From Polaribacter sp. BAL334 (lineage in GTDB: Bacteria > Bacteroidota > Bacteroidia > Flavobacteriales > Flavobacteriaceae), in contig NZ_JADWOV010000310.1 in NCBI RefSeq assembly GCF_015767435.1, forward strand, positions 1 through 64,000: a DNA stretch of 64,000 bases, given 5' to 3'. Under the pieces are notes generated by a model. The model was not told the DNA's origin. It made no database searches and saw only the letters and a list, made by a program, of their open reading frames with translations. The position numbers and the translations under genes are program-made. Of the stretch, positions 15,453-25,325 are shown piece by piece (positions within the stretch are counted from its first letter, which is position 1; every line of letters starts with the position of its first letter).

Positions 15453-18400
15453 TTATATTTCAAATTCAATTTTAAACTCAGTTCCTTTATTAATTTCACT
15501 ACTTACCGAAATTTTTCCACCCAAAGATTCTACCTGTGATTTTACCATAAACAATCCCAAACCTTTTCCATCTACATGTATATGAAATCGTTTATAGAGT
15601 CCAAAAATTTGCTCTTGATTTTTACTCATATCAAAACCTAGACCATTATCTTTAAAAAATAAAACAATATTTTTTCCATTCAAAGCACTTTTAATTTCAA
15701 TCACCGGATTTACTTGAAACTGTTTGTATTTTATGCTATTTGTTATAAGATTATAAAAGATACTGTAAAGGTAGCTTTTAATGGTTATCATTTCACTAAC
15801 TTCATTAAAATCTAAAACAAATCGAACTTGATCACTATTAATTTGATTAGAAATTGATGTGGAAATTTTTTCAACCAAATCCGAGAATTTAACAATTGTT
15901 TTTTGCTCGCTTATAGATTTTCTTATCTGCAAGATATTATTCAAATCTCTGATAACATTATCTAAGTTTAACACTGATTTGTTTAAGGCAACATCTAATT
16001 CTTTTTTCTTTTCAGGAATCAAATCCTTTGTGAGCATGTAATTATTAAGACCAATAATATTGGCAACTGGCGCTCTTAAATTATGAGAAACAATATTTGT
16101 AAACTGTTCTAAATCTCTATTTCGTTGAATTAAATCGTTCATGATTTTTACTTTTTCGTTTTCAATATTTTTTTGCAACGAAATATTTCTCATGATTTTA
16201 GATGTAGCAATTACATTGCCATTTTCATCTACTATTGGAGACAGCGTTAATGAAACATGAATTTCTTCGCCACTTTTTGTTACACGCAAAGTTTCGAAAT
16301 GATCTAACAGTTCTTTATTTTGAATTTTTTCGGAAAGTATTCCATGTTCTTCATAGAAACTTGGGGTCATTAATTGAAAAATTGGTTTTCCAATAATTTC
16401 ACTCGCTTTATAACCAAACATTATTTCAGCACCATTGTTCCATGAAGTTATGATATTTTCATTTGAAATAGCCATAATGGCATCATGGGTTGAATTTACA
16501 ATCAAAGATGACAATGCTTGTTGCTCTTCGTATTTTTTTCGTTCGGTAATGTCACGCCCAATAGAATAATATTTTTTGGATATTTTGTTGATAAAAACGT
16601 TCCATTCAATCCAAATGGTATCACCTCCTTTTTTTAAAATTTGAACAGGAAAACTTTCAAGTGCTATTCCATTTCTTAAATCTTGAGCTCTTTTTAGTGC
16701 TTCAGTGACATTGCTTTCATGGATAATTTCGTCATATTCTTTCTTCAATAAATCTTCTTTAGCATATCCCAATGTTTTTAGCATTTTCAGATTTACAATT
16801 TCAAAAAACCCTTTTTCATTGGTTACAGCCAATAAGTCATTACTATTTTCAAAAAAATGACGGTATTCTTTCAATTTATTTTCCGCAATTTTATTGGCTG
16901 TAATATCTCTAATAATTACTTGGATATATGGTTTTTCATCAATTTTAAGAAGATTAAGCCTTATTTCAGCAATAAAAACGGTACCATCTTCTCTACAATG
17001 CTCCCATTCAAAAAATTGTGATTTTCCTTGATAAACTGCTTGAACTCTTTTTTTAATATCTTCTTCTGAAAGTGTTCCATCAGATTGATATTTTGGAGAA
17101 TATTTACTTGGATTCCCACCAATAAATTGCTCTCTTGTAGTTCCAAATAAATTAAGTGCACTTTTATTACAATCTACCCAAAAACCATCTAAATACAGTA
17201 AAATTGCATCCACAGAATTTTCAAACAAAGACCTATATTTCAACTCCTTTTCTTGAAGCTCTCTATTTCGAAGATATTTTTCAGTAATATCTCTATTTAC
17301 CCCAATAATTCTAAAGGGTTTTCCGTTTTTGTCTTTGATAATTTTCGCATCCGATTTTATGTAAGCTATTTCTCCATTCTCTTTGACAATTCTAAAACTA
17401 GAATCAAAAGGGTCATCATTTTCAAGAATCAAAGTTGATTCATACATGGCTCTTTCTCTGTCATCAGGATGTAATATATTTGCCCAATCATCATAATCAA
17501 CAGTATTATTGGCCCTTTTTAAACCATACATTTCAAACATTTTATCATCCCAAATCATTTTTCTTTCTTCTATAATACCATCCCAAACACCTATTTTTGC
17601 AGCATCAAATGCCAATTTTAATCGTTGTTCATTTTCTTCAATTTTTTTATTTGTTTCAATCAATTGTAGTTCAATCAATTTTCTTTCGGAAATATCTTGA
17701 CAGGTTCCAAAAATACTTATAGGAATTCCTTGTTCATTGAAGTTAACTTTCCAACGTTCTTCCACATATTTTAAATTTCCTTTAGCAGTAATGATTCTGT
17801 GTTCAACAGTATTGAAATCTTTTGAAGTAAAAGACTTAAAAAATGCTTCATTGACCAATTCTCTATCTTCTGGATGCACATAGCTTATAAAAGATTCGTG
17901 TGTAGGATTGAAAGTTGCAGAGTCTAACTCAAAAGTATGAAAGTTTTCTTCAGACCAAATTACATCTAGGGTTTCTAAATCTGTTTGCCAATTCCCAACT
18001 TTTGCGGCTTTTTGGGCTTGCAACAATCTAAATTCGCTTTCTTCAACTAGTTTATTTGCTTTAAGAAGCTCCTTGTTTTGCTCAATAATGACCTCATTAA
18101 CTTCTTTTATTTGAAATTCTTTGTTTTTAATATCTGTAATATCTTGAACTAAAGTCACATATTCATCACCAATAGCTACATAATAACTTTCAATAATTTT
18201 AAAATTTCCGTACTTACATTGTACTTTAGATTCTATAGGCTCACATCTTGTATTTGTTTTAATCGACTTTGCTACTTTGTCATCCCAAATTTTTCTGATT
18301 TGATTTCTATATTTTTCATTCGGATACACTTTTTGAAACCAAGCTTCTTCAGTTGGCACATCAGTAACTTCATAGCCTAACATTTCAATCAAAGTTTTAT

Positions 18401-19250
18401 TGAAAAAAGTAATTTCATTATTCAATTTTTCAATACTCAACCCAAAAGGAAGATTTTCTAGAATTTGATTTAGCTTTTCAGCATCTTTTTTAATTTTTTC
18501 CTCAGCTCTTTTTCGTTCGGTAATATTCTCTGTAAAAGCCATGATACCACCAATTTCTCCAGAAATTTTATACCAAGGGCGAATTTCCCATTTCTCCCAT
18601 TGTATATCGCCATTTAATCGCACAAAAATATCTTCATCTTTTTTTTCTGTAGCGCCTTTCAAACCACGTTGATGCACTTGTTTCCAGTCGTCTGTCATTT
18701 CAGGAAAAATATCGTAAAGGTTTTTCCCTATAATGTTGATGTTTTCTAATTTATAGCTGCTAATCCATTTTTTGCTCACAATCAAGAAACACATGTTATT
18801 ATCAAACATTGCAATTTCAGTAGGATTGTCTTGAATAAATGAAGCTAATAACTGATCATATTCTTGGCAGTCATAAAAAGTTGACTTTGAATTATTGATT
18901 TCTTTGGTTTGCAACAAAACTGTTTTTTCATCAATAAAAGTAAATTGATGAAGTGAAAATTGGGCTGTAGAATTGTCATCAAAAGGAATGAGAACAATTC
19001 TCTCAAAAGAACTTTTAGTTGCTATACATTTTTGTAAATCATCAATTATTGATGAAACATTACTGTAAAATTCACTTGCTTTGACTCCAATGCATCCATT
19101 TTTTTTATAACTAAAATCACTGATCGCCAATTCATTCGCATCAACTAAATCAAAGTCATTATCTATATTTTGCCATATATATGATGGTATTGGCAGTGAT
19201 TTAAAAACTGCTTGGAAAGTGTTAGGAAGCTGGTTTGGGGGAGTTTTCAT
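15453..19250 (-). CDS. Giant cytoplasmic multi-PAS histidine kinase
   Basis: The 1265-residue protein has no membrane segment. Seven clear PAS/PAC modules can be counted (about 130-250, 255-380, 405-535, 550-680, 690-810, 815-935, 940-1060), several ending in D-I-T-E-R-K or D-I-S-E-R-K, plus a weak PAS-like N-terminus. HisKA (I-V-S-H-N-L-R-A-P-V) and HATPase_c (N-L-I-T-N-S-I-K-Y, D-N-G-L-G-F, G-K-G-L-G-L-F-M-V) follow. The signals sensed are unknown; such arrays usually integrate redox or small-molecule cues. A receiver gene follows at once. Confidence 0.92.
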   Translation of the reverse strand: MKTPPNQLPNTFQAVFKSLPIPSYIWQNIDNDFDLVDANELAISDFSYKKNGCIGVKASEFYSNVSSIIDDLQKCIATKSSFERIVLIPFDDNSTAQFSLHQFTFIDEKTVLLQTKEINNSKSTFYDCQEYDQLLASFIQDNPTEIAMFDNNMCFLIVSKKWISSYKLENINIIGKNLYDIFPEMTDDWKQVHQRGLKGATEKKDEDIFVRLNGDIQWEKWEIRPWYKISGEIGGIMAFTENITERKRAEEKIKKDAEKLNQILENLPFGLSIEKLNNEITFFNKTLIEMLGYEVTDVPTEEAWFQKVYPNEKYRNQIRKIWDDKVAKSIKTNTRCEPIESKVQCKYGNFKIIESYYVAIGDEYVTLVQDITDIKNKEFQIKEVNEVIIEQNKELLKANKLVEESEFRLLQAQKAAKVGNWQTDLETLDVIWSEENFHTFELDSATFNPTHESFISYVHPEDRELVNEAFFKSFTSKDFNTVEHRIITAKGNLKYVEERWKVNFNEQGIPISIFGTCQDISERKLIELQLIETNKKIEENEQRLKLAFDAAKIGVWDGIIEERKMIWDDKMFEMYGLKRANNTVDYDDWANILHPDDRERAMYESTLILENDDPFDSSFRIVKENGEIAYIKSDAKIIKDKNGKPFRIIGVNRDITEKYLRNRELQEKELKYRSLFENSVDAILLYLDGFWVDCNKSALNLFGTTREQFIGGNPSKYSPKYQSDGTLSEEDIKKRVQAVYQGKSQFFEWEHCREDGTVFIAEIRLNLLKIDEKPYIQVIIRDITANKIAENKLKEYRHFFENSNDLLAVTNEKGFFEIVNLKMLKTLGYAKEDLLKKEYDEIIHESNVTEALKRAQDLRNGIALESFPVQILKKGGDTIWIEWNVFINKISKKYYSIGRDITERKKYEEQQALSSLIVNSTHDAIMAISNENIITSWNNGAEIMFGYKASEIIGKPIFQLMTPSFYEEHGILSEKIQNKELLDHFETLRVTKSGEEIHVSLTLSPIVDENGNVIATSKIMRNISLQKNIENEKVKIMNDLIQRNRDLEQFTNIVSHNLRAPVANIIGLNNYMLTKDLIPEKKKELDVALNKSVLNLDNVIRDLNNILQIRKSISEQKTIVKFSDLVEKISTSISNQINSDQVRFVLDFNEVSEMITIKSYLYSIFYNLITNSIKYKQFQVNPVIEIKSALNGKNIVLFFKDNGLGFDMSKNQEQIFGLYKRFHIHVDGKGLGLFMVKSQVESLGGKISVSSEINKGTEFKIEFEI

Positions 19251-19660
19251 ATTCTTTTCAAATCAGTAATTGATTTAAGTTAGTAAGCAGTTTTATACAT
19301 TCATTTTCTTCATATTGAAGACAGCATTTTATTGTTTTGATATTTATATCTAATTTAAGAAATTTTTGTTAATTAACACAAATTATTTTTGCTTAGGAAT
19401 TTATGGTGAAAATTTGAATGAAAAACGTATGTTTTAGAGGTAGAAAATAGATTTACCACACTACATTAACCTGTTGGGTGTAATTGAGTTTTGAAATAAA
19501 TTTGCCACGAATTCACGGATTTTTTAAAAATATGATTTCAATAAATTTAAATATTCATCAAAGATGAAAATAATTATGGTGATGAAATCCTTAAAATTGG
19601 TGAATTCGTTGAAAAAAATATATTTTATTATTCAATAAAATAATTGCACAACGTGTTACA
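19251..19660. other. Gene-less stretch holding one foldback repeat
   Basis: The 410 bases hold the kinase upstream region (about 200 bases, AT-rich, no clear promoter box) and the dispersed foldback repeat at 19468-19642. I see no ORF that can be supported. Confidence 0.6.
19468..19642. repeat. Foldback repeat, copy 1 (about 175 bp)
   Basis: It matches 60889-61063 along its whole length, with scattered differences. Shared landmarks are AACCTGTT, TTTGCCACGAATTCACGGAT, the central hairpin TTCATCAAAGATGAA, GTGAATTCGT and TATTTTATTA. The two ends are inverted repeats of each other, so the element can fold on itself. The right arm of this copy is decayed (GTGAATTCGTTG). Confidence 0.8.
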
Positions 19661-19978
19661 TTAATCCTTTCCAACCGCTTCATAAGTGGGTAAAGGAAAG
19701 CTCATTTTCATCAATTCAATTTTGTCAAACAATTCTCCAACTCCTAAACTAGACCAAATGATGAACAGACCAAGAATTATTTTAAGAATAAATAATGTCT
19801 TCTGTGGAATTTTTTCAATAAATAAATTTATAATTGGCAAAAAGAAAAGTATTGATAAAAGAATGATGAACAATCCATAAAAAGGATCATTTCCCCAAAA
19901 TGTATTGACAAAACCGATATAAAAAAATAAAAGTCCAAATAAAAGATTGATAATAATACGGATTGTTGATTTTTTCAT
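19661..19978 (-). CDS. Small integral membrane protein, unknown
   Basis: The 105-residue protein has three hydrophobic segments (about 8-25, 34-52, 63-80) and a polar C-terminus. No family is recognised. A clear ATG is preceded by AT-rich DNA, and it stands alone between the foldback repeat and the acyltransferase gene. The regular codon use and membrane pattern support a real gene, but moderately. Confidence 0.6.
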   Translation of the reverse strand: MKKSTIRIIINLLFGLLFFYIGFVNTFWGNDPFYGLFIILLSILFFLPIINLFIEKIPQKTLFILKIILGLFIIWSSLGVGELFDKIELMKMSFPLPTYEAVGKD

Positions 19979-20042
19979 ATGATATCAATTTTTAGGTTGT
20001 TTGATGATTTGAACTTTTAACTACTTTTCTTTTTTTTAGTAT

Positions 20043-20087
20043 AAAAAAAACTGTGAAATACTTGATAAAGCACTTCACAGTTTTTGT
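20043..20087 (-). terminator. Terminator after the PLP acyltransferase gene
   Basis: The outer stem AAAACTGTGAA / TTCACAGTTTT encloses an imperfect inner stem. On the minus strand it is followed by a T run. Confidence 0.8.
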
Positions 20088-20120
20088 TTTAATGATTTGA
20101 AAACTAGAAAGAAATACTGT

Positions 20121-21362
20121 TTAACTTACAGCAACTTGTCTATAACTTCCATTTTCTAATTTTTCTCTTATCGCAGAAAATGCTTTGATAGTTTCGTCAA
20201 TATCTTCTTGTGTATGTGTTGCTGTAGGAATCAATCGTAAAATAATCAATCCTTTTGGAATTACTGGATACACCACAATAGAACAGAAAATTCCATGATT
20301 TTCACGCAAGTCATTTACCATTGCCATTGCTTCAGGAATGTCTCCTTGCAAATACACTGGAGTAATACAAGTTTGTGTAGATCCTAAATCAAAACCAGCT
20401 GCACGTAACCCTGATTGCAACGCATTTGTGTTTCTCCATAAAGTTTCTTTCAATTCTGGCATAGTACGCATCATATCCAAACGCTTTAAAGCGCCTTTTA
20501 CCATTGCCATAGGCAACGATTTTGCAAACATTTGCGAACGTAAATTGTATTGTAAATACTGAATTACATCTTTATCACCTGCTAAAAAAGCACCAATTCC
20601 AGCCATTGATTTGGCGAAAGTTGCAAAATACACATCAATTTCATCTTGTACTCCTTGTTCAAAACCTGTACCTCTTCCTCCTTCTCCAAGCGTTCCAAAT
20701 CCGTGAGCATCATCTACCATTAAACGGAAATTGTATTGTTTTTTAAATGCTGCAATTTCCTTTAATTTTCCTTGTTCACCACGCATTCCAAAAACACCTT
20801 CAGAAATTACTAAAATACCTCCTCCAGTTTGTTCGGCCATTTTAGTTGCACGTTTGATATTTTTTTCAAAGCTTTCCATATCATTATGACGATATACAAA
20901 ACGTTTTCCTTGGTGCAAACGAACTCCATCAATAATACATGCGTGCGTATCAATATCATACACAATGATATCGTGTTTTGTAACCAACGCATCAATTGCT
21001 GACATGATTCCTTGATACCCAAAATTGAGTAAATATGCACTTTCTTTGTTCACAAATTCAGCACATTCTTGTTCTAATTGTTCGTGAAAATCGGTGTGTC
21101 CAGACATCATTCTTGCGCCCATAGGATACGCCATTCCATGTTCAGCAGCAGCGTCAGCATCCGCTTTGATAACTTCTGGGTGATTTGCCAATCCTAAATA
21201 ATCATTGATACTCCAAGTGATTACTTTTTTCCCCTTGAAAGACATTCTGTTGGAAATTGGTCCTTCTAATTTTGGAAAAACATAATATCCTTCTGCTTGT
21301 GAAGCCCATTTTCCTAAAGGCCCTTTATCTAGTTTTATTCTTTCAAATAAATCTTTCGTCAT
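20121..21362 (-). CDS. PLP-dependent alpha-oxoamine synthase (cysteate/serine acyltransferase candidate)
   Basis: The 413-residue fold-type I PLP enzyme is of the KBL/SPT/BioF family. It has S-I-N-D-Y-L-G-L-A-N-H-P, G-H-T-D-F-H-E-Q-L-E, the cofactor aspartate and histidine in V-D-D-A-H-G-F-G, and the lysine region T-F-A-K-S-M-A-G. Members condense an amino acid with an acyl thioester. In sulfonolipid-making Bacteroidota a homologue joins cysteate to a fatty acid to make 3-dehydrocapnine. The cysteine-synthase-like gene 71 bases upstream supports that role, but glycine C-acetyltransferase or serine palmitoyltransferase activity cannot be excluded. Confidence 0.82.
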   Translation of the reverse strand: MTKDLFERIKLDKGPLGKWASQAEGYYVFPKLEGPISNRMSFKGKKVITWSINDYLGLANHPEVIKADADAAAEHGMAYPMGARMMSGHTDFHEQLEQECAEFVNKESAYLLNFGYQGIMSAIDALVTKHDIIVYDIDTHACIIDGVRLHQGKRFVYRHNDMESFEKNIKRATKMAEQTGGGILVISEGVFGMRGEQGKLKEIAAFKKQYNFRLMVDDAHGFGTLGEGGRGTGFEQGVQDEIDVYFATFAKSMAGIGAFLAGDKDVIQYLQYNLRSQMFAKSLPMAMVKGALKRLDMMRTMPELKETLWRNTNALQSGLRAAGFDLGSTQTCITPVYLQGDIPEAMAMVNDLRENHGIFCSIVVYPVIPKGLIILRLIPTATHTQEDIDETIKAFSAIREKLENGSYRQVAVS

Positions 21363-21433
21363 AATCTATAAATTAAGTTTTGATGAGTACAAATTAACTG
21401 CTTTTTTTGCAGTTTATCAAGTATATTAAAAGG

Positions 21434-22438
21434 TTATTTATCATCGTAAAAACCTTGCTCTTTCATCCAAGCGTCACTGTAAATTTTATTCATATATCGT
21501 GAGCCATGATCAGGAAAAATCATTACAATGACACTGTTTGAATCAAAATAATTTTGAGAAGCAAATTGTTTGGTCGCTTGCACAACAGCACCTGAAGTGT
21601 ATCCTGCAAAAATTCCTTCTTTTTTTACAATTTCCCTAGCTGTCAAAGCAGCATCTTTGTCAGAAATTTTTTCATAAATATCAATCACATCAAAATCAGT
21701 GGCAGTTGGAATCAGGTTTTTTCCTAATCCTTCTATTTTGTATGGACTGATTTCGTTTTTGTCAAAAATTCCTGTTTCATGGTATTTTTTCAATACGGAA
21801 CCAATAGCATCAACTCCTAACACTTTGATGGATGGATTTTGTTCTTTTAGATATTTTCCTGTCCCTGAAATGGTGCCTCCTGTTCCACTTGCAGCAATCA
21901 AATGTGTGATTTTTCCTTCCGTTTGTTTCCAGATTTCTGGGCCTGTTGATCTGTAATGTGCTTCAATATTCAATTCATTAAAATATTGATTGATATACAC
22001 CGAATTTTTAGTTTTTTTATGAATGGTTTTCGCTACAGAATAATAGGATCTGGGGTCATCAGGAGCTACATAAGCAGGACAAATATGCACTTCTGCTCCC
22101 ATTGATTTTAGCATGTCTATTTTGTCAACTGAAGATTTGTCACTTACTGCCAAAATACATTTATAGCCTTTTACAATGCTAATCATAGCCAAACTAAAAC
22201 CTGTATTTCCTGAAGTAGTTTCTACTATTGTTGAGCCTTTTTTGATGATTCCTTTGCGTTCAGCATCTTCAATAATATGCAAGGCAATCCTGTCTTTTGC
22301 AGAATGTCCTGGATTGAAAGCTTCTAATTTTGCGTAAAAAGAACCTTGAAAATCTTTCGTTATTTGATGTAGTTTCACCAATGGTGTTTGTCCTACAAGT
22401 TGCAGGATATTATCAGTGATTCCTTGGTTTCTAGTCAT
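21434..22438 (-). CDS. Cysteine-synthase-family PLP enzyme (cysteate synthase candidate)
   Basis: The 334-residue fold-type II PLP enzyme has the PLP lysine in N-P-G-H-S-A-K-D-R, the substrate loop T-T-S-G-N-T-G, the phosphate-binding G-T-G-G-T-I-S-G, and I-E-G-L-G. Relatives make cysteine, cystathionine, or cysteate from phosphoserine and sulfite. The gene precedes a capnine-synthase-like acyltransferase on the same strand, so cysteate formation for sulfonolipids is an attractive inference. Sequence alone does not separate these activities. A full promoter lies upstream. Confidence 0.82.
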   Translation of the reverse strand: MTRNQGITDNILQLVGQTPLVKLHQITKDFQGSFYAKLEAFNPGHSAKDRIALHIIEDAERKGIIKKGSTIVETTSGNTGFSLAMISIVKGYKCILAVSDKSSVDKIDMLKSMGAEVHICPAYVAPDDPRSYYSVAKTIHKKTKNSVYINQYFNELNIEAHYRSTGPEIWKQTEGKITHLIAASGTGGTISGTGKYLKEQNPSIKVLGVDAIGSVLKKYHETGIFDKNEISPYKIEGLGKNLIPTATDFDVIDIYEKISDKDAALTAREIVKKEGIFAGYTSGAVVQATKQFASQNYFDSNSVIVMIFPDHGSRYMNKIYSDAWMKEQGFYDDK

Positions 22439-22494
22439 TATAATCGTTTCTCAAAAAAGCCATTTGCAAGATGGTTGCTGTAGAAATAGTGGTG

Positions 22495-22523
22495 CAAAAA
22501 TACATTTCTTTACCAAATTTCAA
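22495..22523 (-). promoter_or_regulatory. Promoter of the cysteine-synthase-like gene
   Basis: On the minus strand TTG (22521-22523), 18 bases, then TATTTTTG (22495-22502). It is a full consensus match, with a leader of about 50 bases. Confidence 0.7.
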
Positions 22524-22629
22524 CAACATAAATAGTGAAATTGTCCAATTTAGCATAAATGTAAATTGCAACAACTTGTTTTTAAAGCGAATAACTCCTT
22601 CGTTTTTTACCTAAACTTTTTTACGATGC

Positions 22630-24819
22630 TTATGGTTTTACTGGCTTCTGAGTTATTTTGTTTTCCAATGCTAAGAAAAATGTATATTCTCTTGCAGTTT
22701 CTTTCAATGCTTCAAATCGTCCTGAAGCTCCTCCATGACCTGCTTCCATATTTGTTTGCAAAAACAATAAGTTTTTATCTGTTTTTAATTCACGTAATTT
22801 GGCAACCCATTTTGCAGGCTCCCAATATTGTACTTGCGAATCATGAAAACCAGTGGTAACAAGCATGTTTGGATAGGCTTTTGAACTTACTTGATCATAA
22901 GGTGAATAGGATTTCATATAGTCATAATAAACTTTTTCATTCGAATTTCCCCATTCATCATATTCGCCTGTTGTCAATGGAATGCTATCATCCAACATTG
23001 TTGAAACAACATCTACAAAAGGAACAGCTGCAATAACTCCATTGTACAATTCAGGATTCATGTTTACAACAGCACCCATCAATAATCCTCCTGCTGAACC
23101 TCCCATCGCATATAAATGTTTGGCAGAAGTATATTTGTTTTCAATCAAATATGTTGAGCAATCAATAAAATCAGTAAACGTATTCATTTTTTGCAACATT
23201 TTTCCATCTTCATACCATTCACGGCCTAAATATTCTCCTCCACGAATATGTGCTAACGCAAATACAAATCCTCTATCCAACAAACTCAAACGGGTTGTAG
23301 AAAATCCATCAGGAATGATTGCGCCATAAGAACCATACCCATATTGCAACAAAGGCGTGTTTTCATTCAACACCGTATTTTTATGATACACCAACGAAAT
23401 AGGCACTTTTTTTCCATCTCTCGCTGTTGCCCAAACTCGTTTGCTGATGTAATTTTCTTTTTTGAACTTCCCTCCTAACACTTCTTGTTCTTTCTTGACA
23501 TCTTTGGTCTTATTTTTCATATTGAAATCAATTACCGAACTTGGAGTTGTAAAAGAATTGTAAGAATAACGAATGATATCTGTATCAAAATCAGGAGTGT
23601 CATACACACCCACTGAATAGGTTTCTTCGTCAAAAGGCAAATAATAATCCTCAGTATTGTCCCAACGTTTGATGCGGATTTTGTTCAAACCATTGGTTCT
23701 TTCTTCTAAAACCAAATAGTCATTGAATATGGAAAAATCTTCTAATAAGGTTTCTTTTCTGTGTGGAATTACATCTACCCAATTTTCTTTGGAGGTAGCA
23801 TTGATGGGCGTTTTCATCAATTTAAAATTGATGGCTTTGTCTTTGTTTGTCAATAAATAAAAATGATCTTTATAATGCGAAACGGAGTATTCCAAATCAC
23901 GAACTCTTGGTTGAATTACGGTAAATTTTCCTGATGGATTGTTCGCATCTAAAAAACGAGATTCTGAGGAAACTGAGCTGTATGAACCAATAATGATGAA
24001 TTGATTGGATTTTGATTTCGTTACATAGGTATTAAAAGTATCATCTTTTTCATGATAAACTTCCACATCTTCAGATTCTGAAGTTCCTAAAATATGCTTG
24101 TAAATTTTTTCACTTCTAAGGGTAATTGGGTTTTTCTTTGTGTAAAAAATAGTTTTATTGTCATTCGCCCAAACTGCTCCTCCAGTAGTGTTATCAATAA
24201 TATCTTTTAAAATAACTCCTGATTCTAAGTTCTTGATTCTTAAGAAATACTGTCTTCTACTTACAGTATCAGTTGCAAAAATGGCATACTTGTTATCCTC
24301 AGAAATACTCAAACCTCCCAATTGAAAATATTCATACCCTTCAGCCATTTCATTCACATTGAAAAGAATTTCTTCTTTAGCATCCAAGCTTCCTTTTTTA
24401 CGACTGTAAATAGGATATTGTTTGCCAGTTTCATAGCGTGTAATATAATAATATCCATTTTCTTTGTAGGGTACTGAAGAATCATCTTCTTTGATGCGCC
24501 CTTTCATTTCTTGGAACAATTCCTCCTGAAAATCTTTCGTATAAGCAGTCACTGTCTCATAATACGTATTTTCAGATTCTAGATATTGAATAACTTTTTG
24601 GGTTTGCGCATCTTTTACAGGAGCCACTTTTTGCTCGTCAGAAAGACGCATCCAAAAGTAATTATCAATTCGCACGTCCCCGTGTTTTTCAAGTTTTGTT
24701 GGTTGTTTCTCAGCTATAGGCGCGTTTGCATCAGTACTTTTCATAATTTTTGCATCATTTTTACAAGCGATTGCAAAAATAGTACTTAAAAACAATGTGC
24801 TCAGGATTTTTTTTCTCAT
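22630..24819 (-). CDS. Prolyl oligopeptidase family lipoprotein (oligopeptidase B-like)
   Basis: The 729-residue protein has a lipoprotein-type signal (F-A-I-A-C at residue 19), so it is probably lipid-anchored. A seven-blade beta-propeller (about 70-440) is followed by an alpha/beta hydrolase domain. The catalytic serine is in G-G-S-A-G-G, the aspartate in G-F-H-D-S-Q-V and the histidine in E-A-G-H-G-G. S9A peptidases of this type cut short peptides after basic residues (oligopeptidase B) or proline. Length and motifs fit oligopeptidase B. Confidence 0.92.
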   Translation of the reverse strand: MRKKILSTLFLSTIFAIACKNDAKIMKSTDANAPIAEKQPTKLEKHGDVRIDNYFWMRLSDEQKVAPVKDAQTQKVIQYLESENTYYETVTAYTKDFQEELFQEMKGRIKEDDSSVPYKENGYYYITRYETGKQYPIYSRKKGSLDAKEEILFNVNEMAEGYEYFQLGGLSISEDNKYAIFATDTVSRRQYFLRIKNLESGVILKDIIDNTTGGAVWANDNKTIFYTKKNPITLRSEKIYKHILGTSESEDVEVYHEKDDTFNTYVTKSKSNQFIIIGSYSSVSSESRFLDANNPSGKFTVIQPRVRDLEYSVSHYKDHFYLLTNKDKAINFKLMKTPINATSKENWVDVIPHRKETLLEDFSIFNDYLVLEERTNGLNKIRIKRWDNTEDYYLPFDEETYSVGVYDTPDFDTDIIRYSYNSFTTPSSVIDFNMKNKTKDVKKEQEVLGGKFKKENYISKRVWATARDGKKVPISLVYHKNTVLNENTPLLQYGYGSYGAIIPDGFSTTRLSLLDRGFVFALAHIRGGEYLGREWYEDGKMLQKMNTFTDFIDCSTYLIENKYTSAKHLYAMGGSAGGLLMGAVVNMNPELYNGVIAAVPFVDVVSTMLDDSIPLTTGEYDEWGNSNEKVYYDYMKSYSPYDQVSSKAYPNMLVTTGFHDSQVQYWEPAKWVAKLRELKTDKNLLFLQTNMEAGHGGASGRFEALKETAREYTFFLALENKITQKPVKP

Positions 24820-24852
24820 TTTTTGATGGAATTTAATTCATGCTAAATTTAG

Positions 24853-24860
24853 TAATTTTG
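24853..24860 (+). promoter_or_regulatory. Putative -7 box TAATTTTG of the YbaB gene
   Basis: An exact TAnnTTTG match 30 bases before the ATG at 24891. The nearest upstream TTG is 27 bases away, further than usual. Confidence 0.5.
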
Positions 24861-24890
24861 CAAGTATAAATACACTAAAACCTATAAATT

Positions 24891-25208
24891 ATGTTTGGAG
24901 ACTTATCAGGAATGATGCAAAAGCTACAAGAAACACAACAAAAAGTGGAAGAAACCAAAAAAAGATTGGATTCTGTGCTGATTGATGAAGTTTCAAGTGA
25001 TGGAAAAGTAAGTGTAACTGTAACTGCCAATAGTCAAATCAAGTCTATATCAATCAATGATTCATTGCTTTCTGATACAGATGAATTGGAAGATTATTTG
25101 ATTTTAACACTGAACAAAGCGCTTGAAAAAGCAAAAACCATCAACGAAAATGAATTGGCAAGCGTTGCAAAAATGGGAATGCCGAAAATCCCTGGAATGA
25201 ATTTTTAG
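24891..25208 (+). CDS. ybaB: Nucleoid-associated protein, YbaB/EbfC family
   Basis: The 105-residue protein has an N-terminal helix ([14 protein letters not shown]), a central beta region ([10 protein letters not shown]) and a C-terminal M-G-M-P-K-I-P-G-M. This is the YbaB pattern of a small dimer that binds DNA. The gene is divergent from the oligopeptidase gene and ends at a very strong hairpin. Confidence 0.9.
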   Translation: MFGDLSGMMQKLQETQQKVEETKKRLDSVLIDEVSSDGKVSVTVTANSQIKSISINDSLLSDTDELEDYLILTLNKALEKAKTINENELASVAKMGMPKIPGMNF

Positions 25209-25240
25209 GCATTAAATCATTCGAATAAAACTAATTTTTT

Positions 25241-25300
25241 CTTTGCGAAACATTGTTTGTTAGTTCACGCTAATCAAACAATGTTTCGCAAAGTTTTTTT
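25241..25300 (+). terminator. Strong terminator with 19-bp perfect stem
   Basis: CTTTGCGAAACATTGTTTG (25241-25259) is fully complementary to 25275-25293, with a 15-base loop and then eight T residues. The stem is unusually long for an intrinsic terminator. Confidence 0.85.
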
Positions 25301-25325
25301 TAAAATATATTTTATCTGGAAATCT

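Noticed and set aside
22566..22859. Plus-strand ORF opposite the oligopeptidase gene
   Set aside because: It is antisense to a strongly supported coding region and has random-looking composition.
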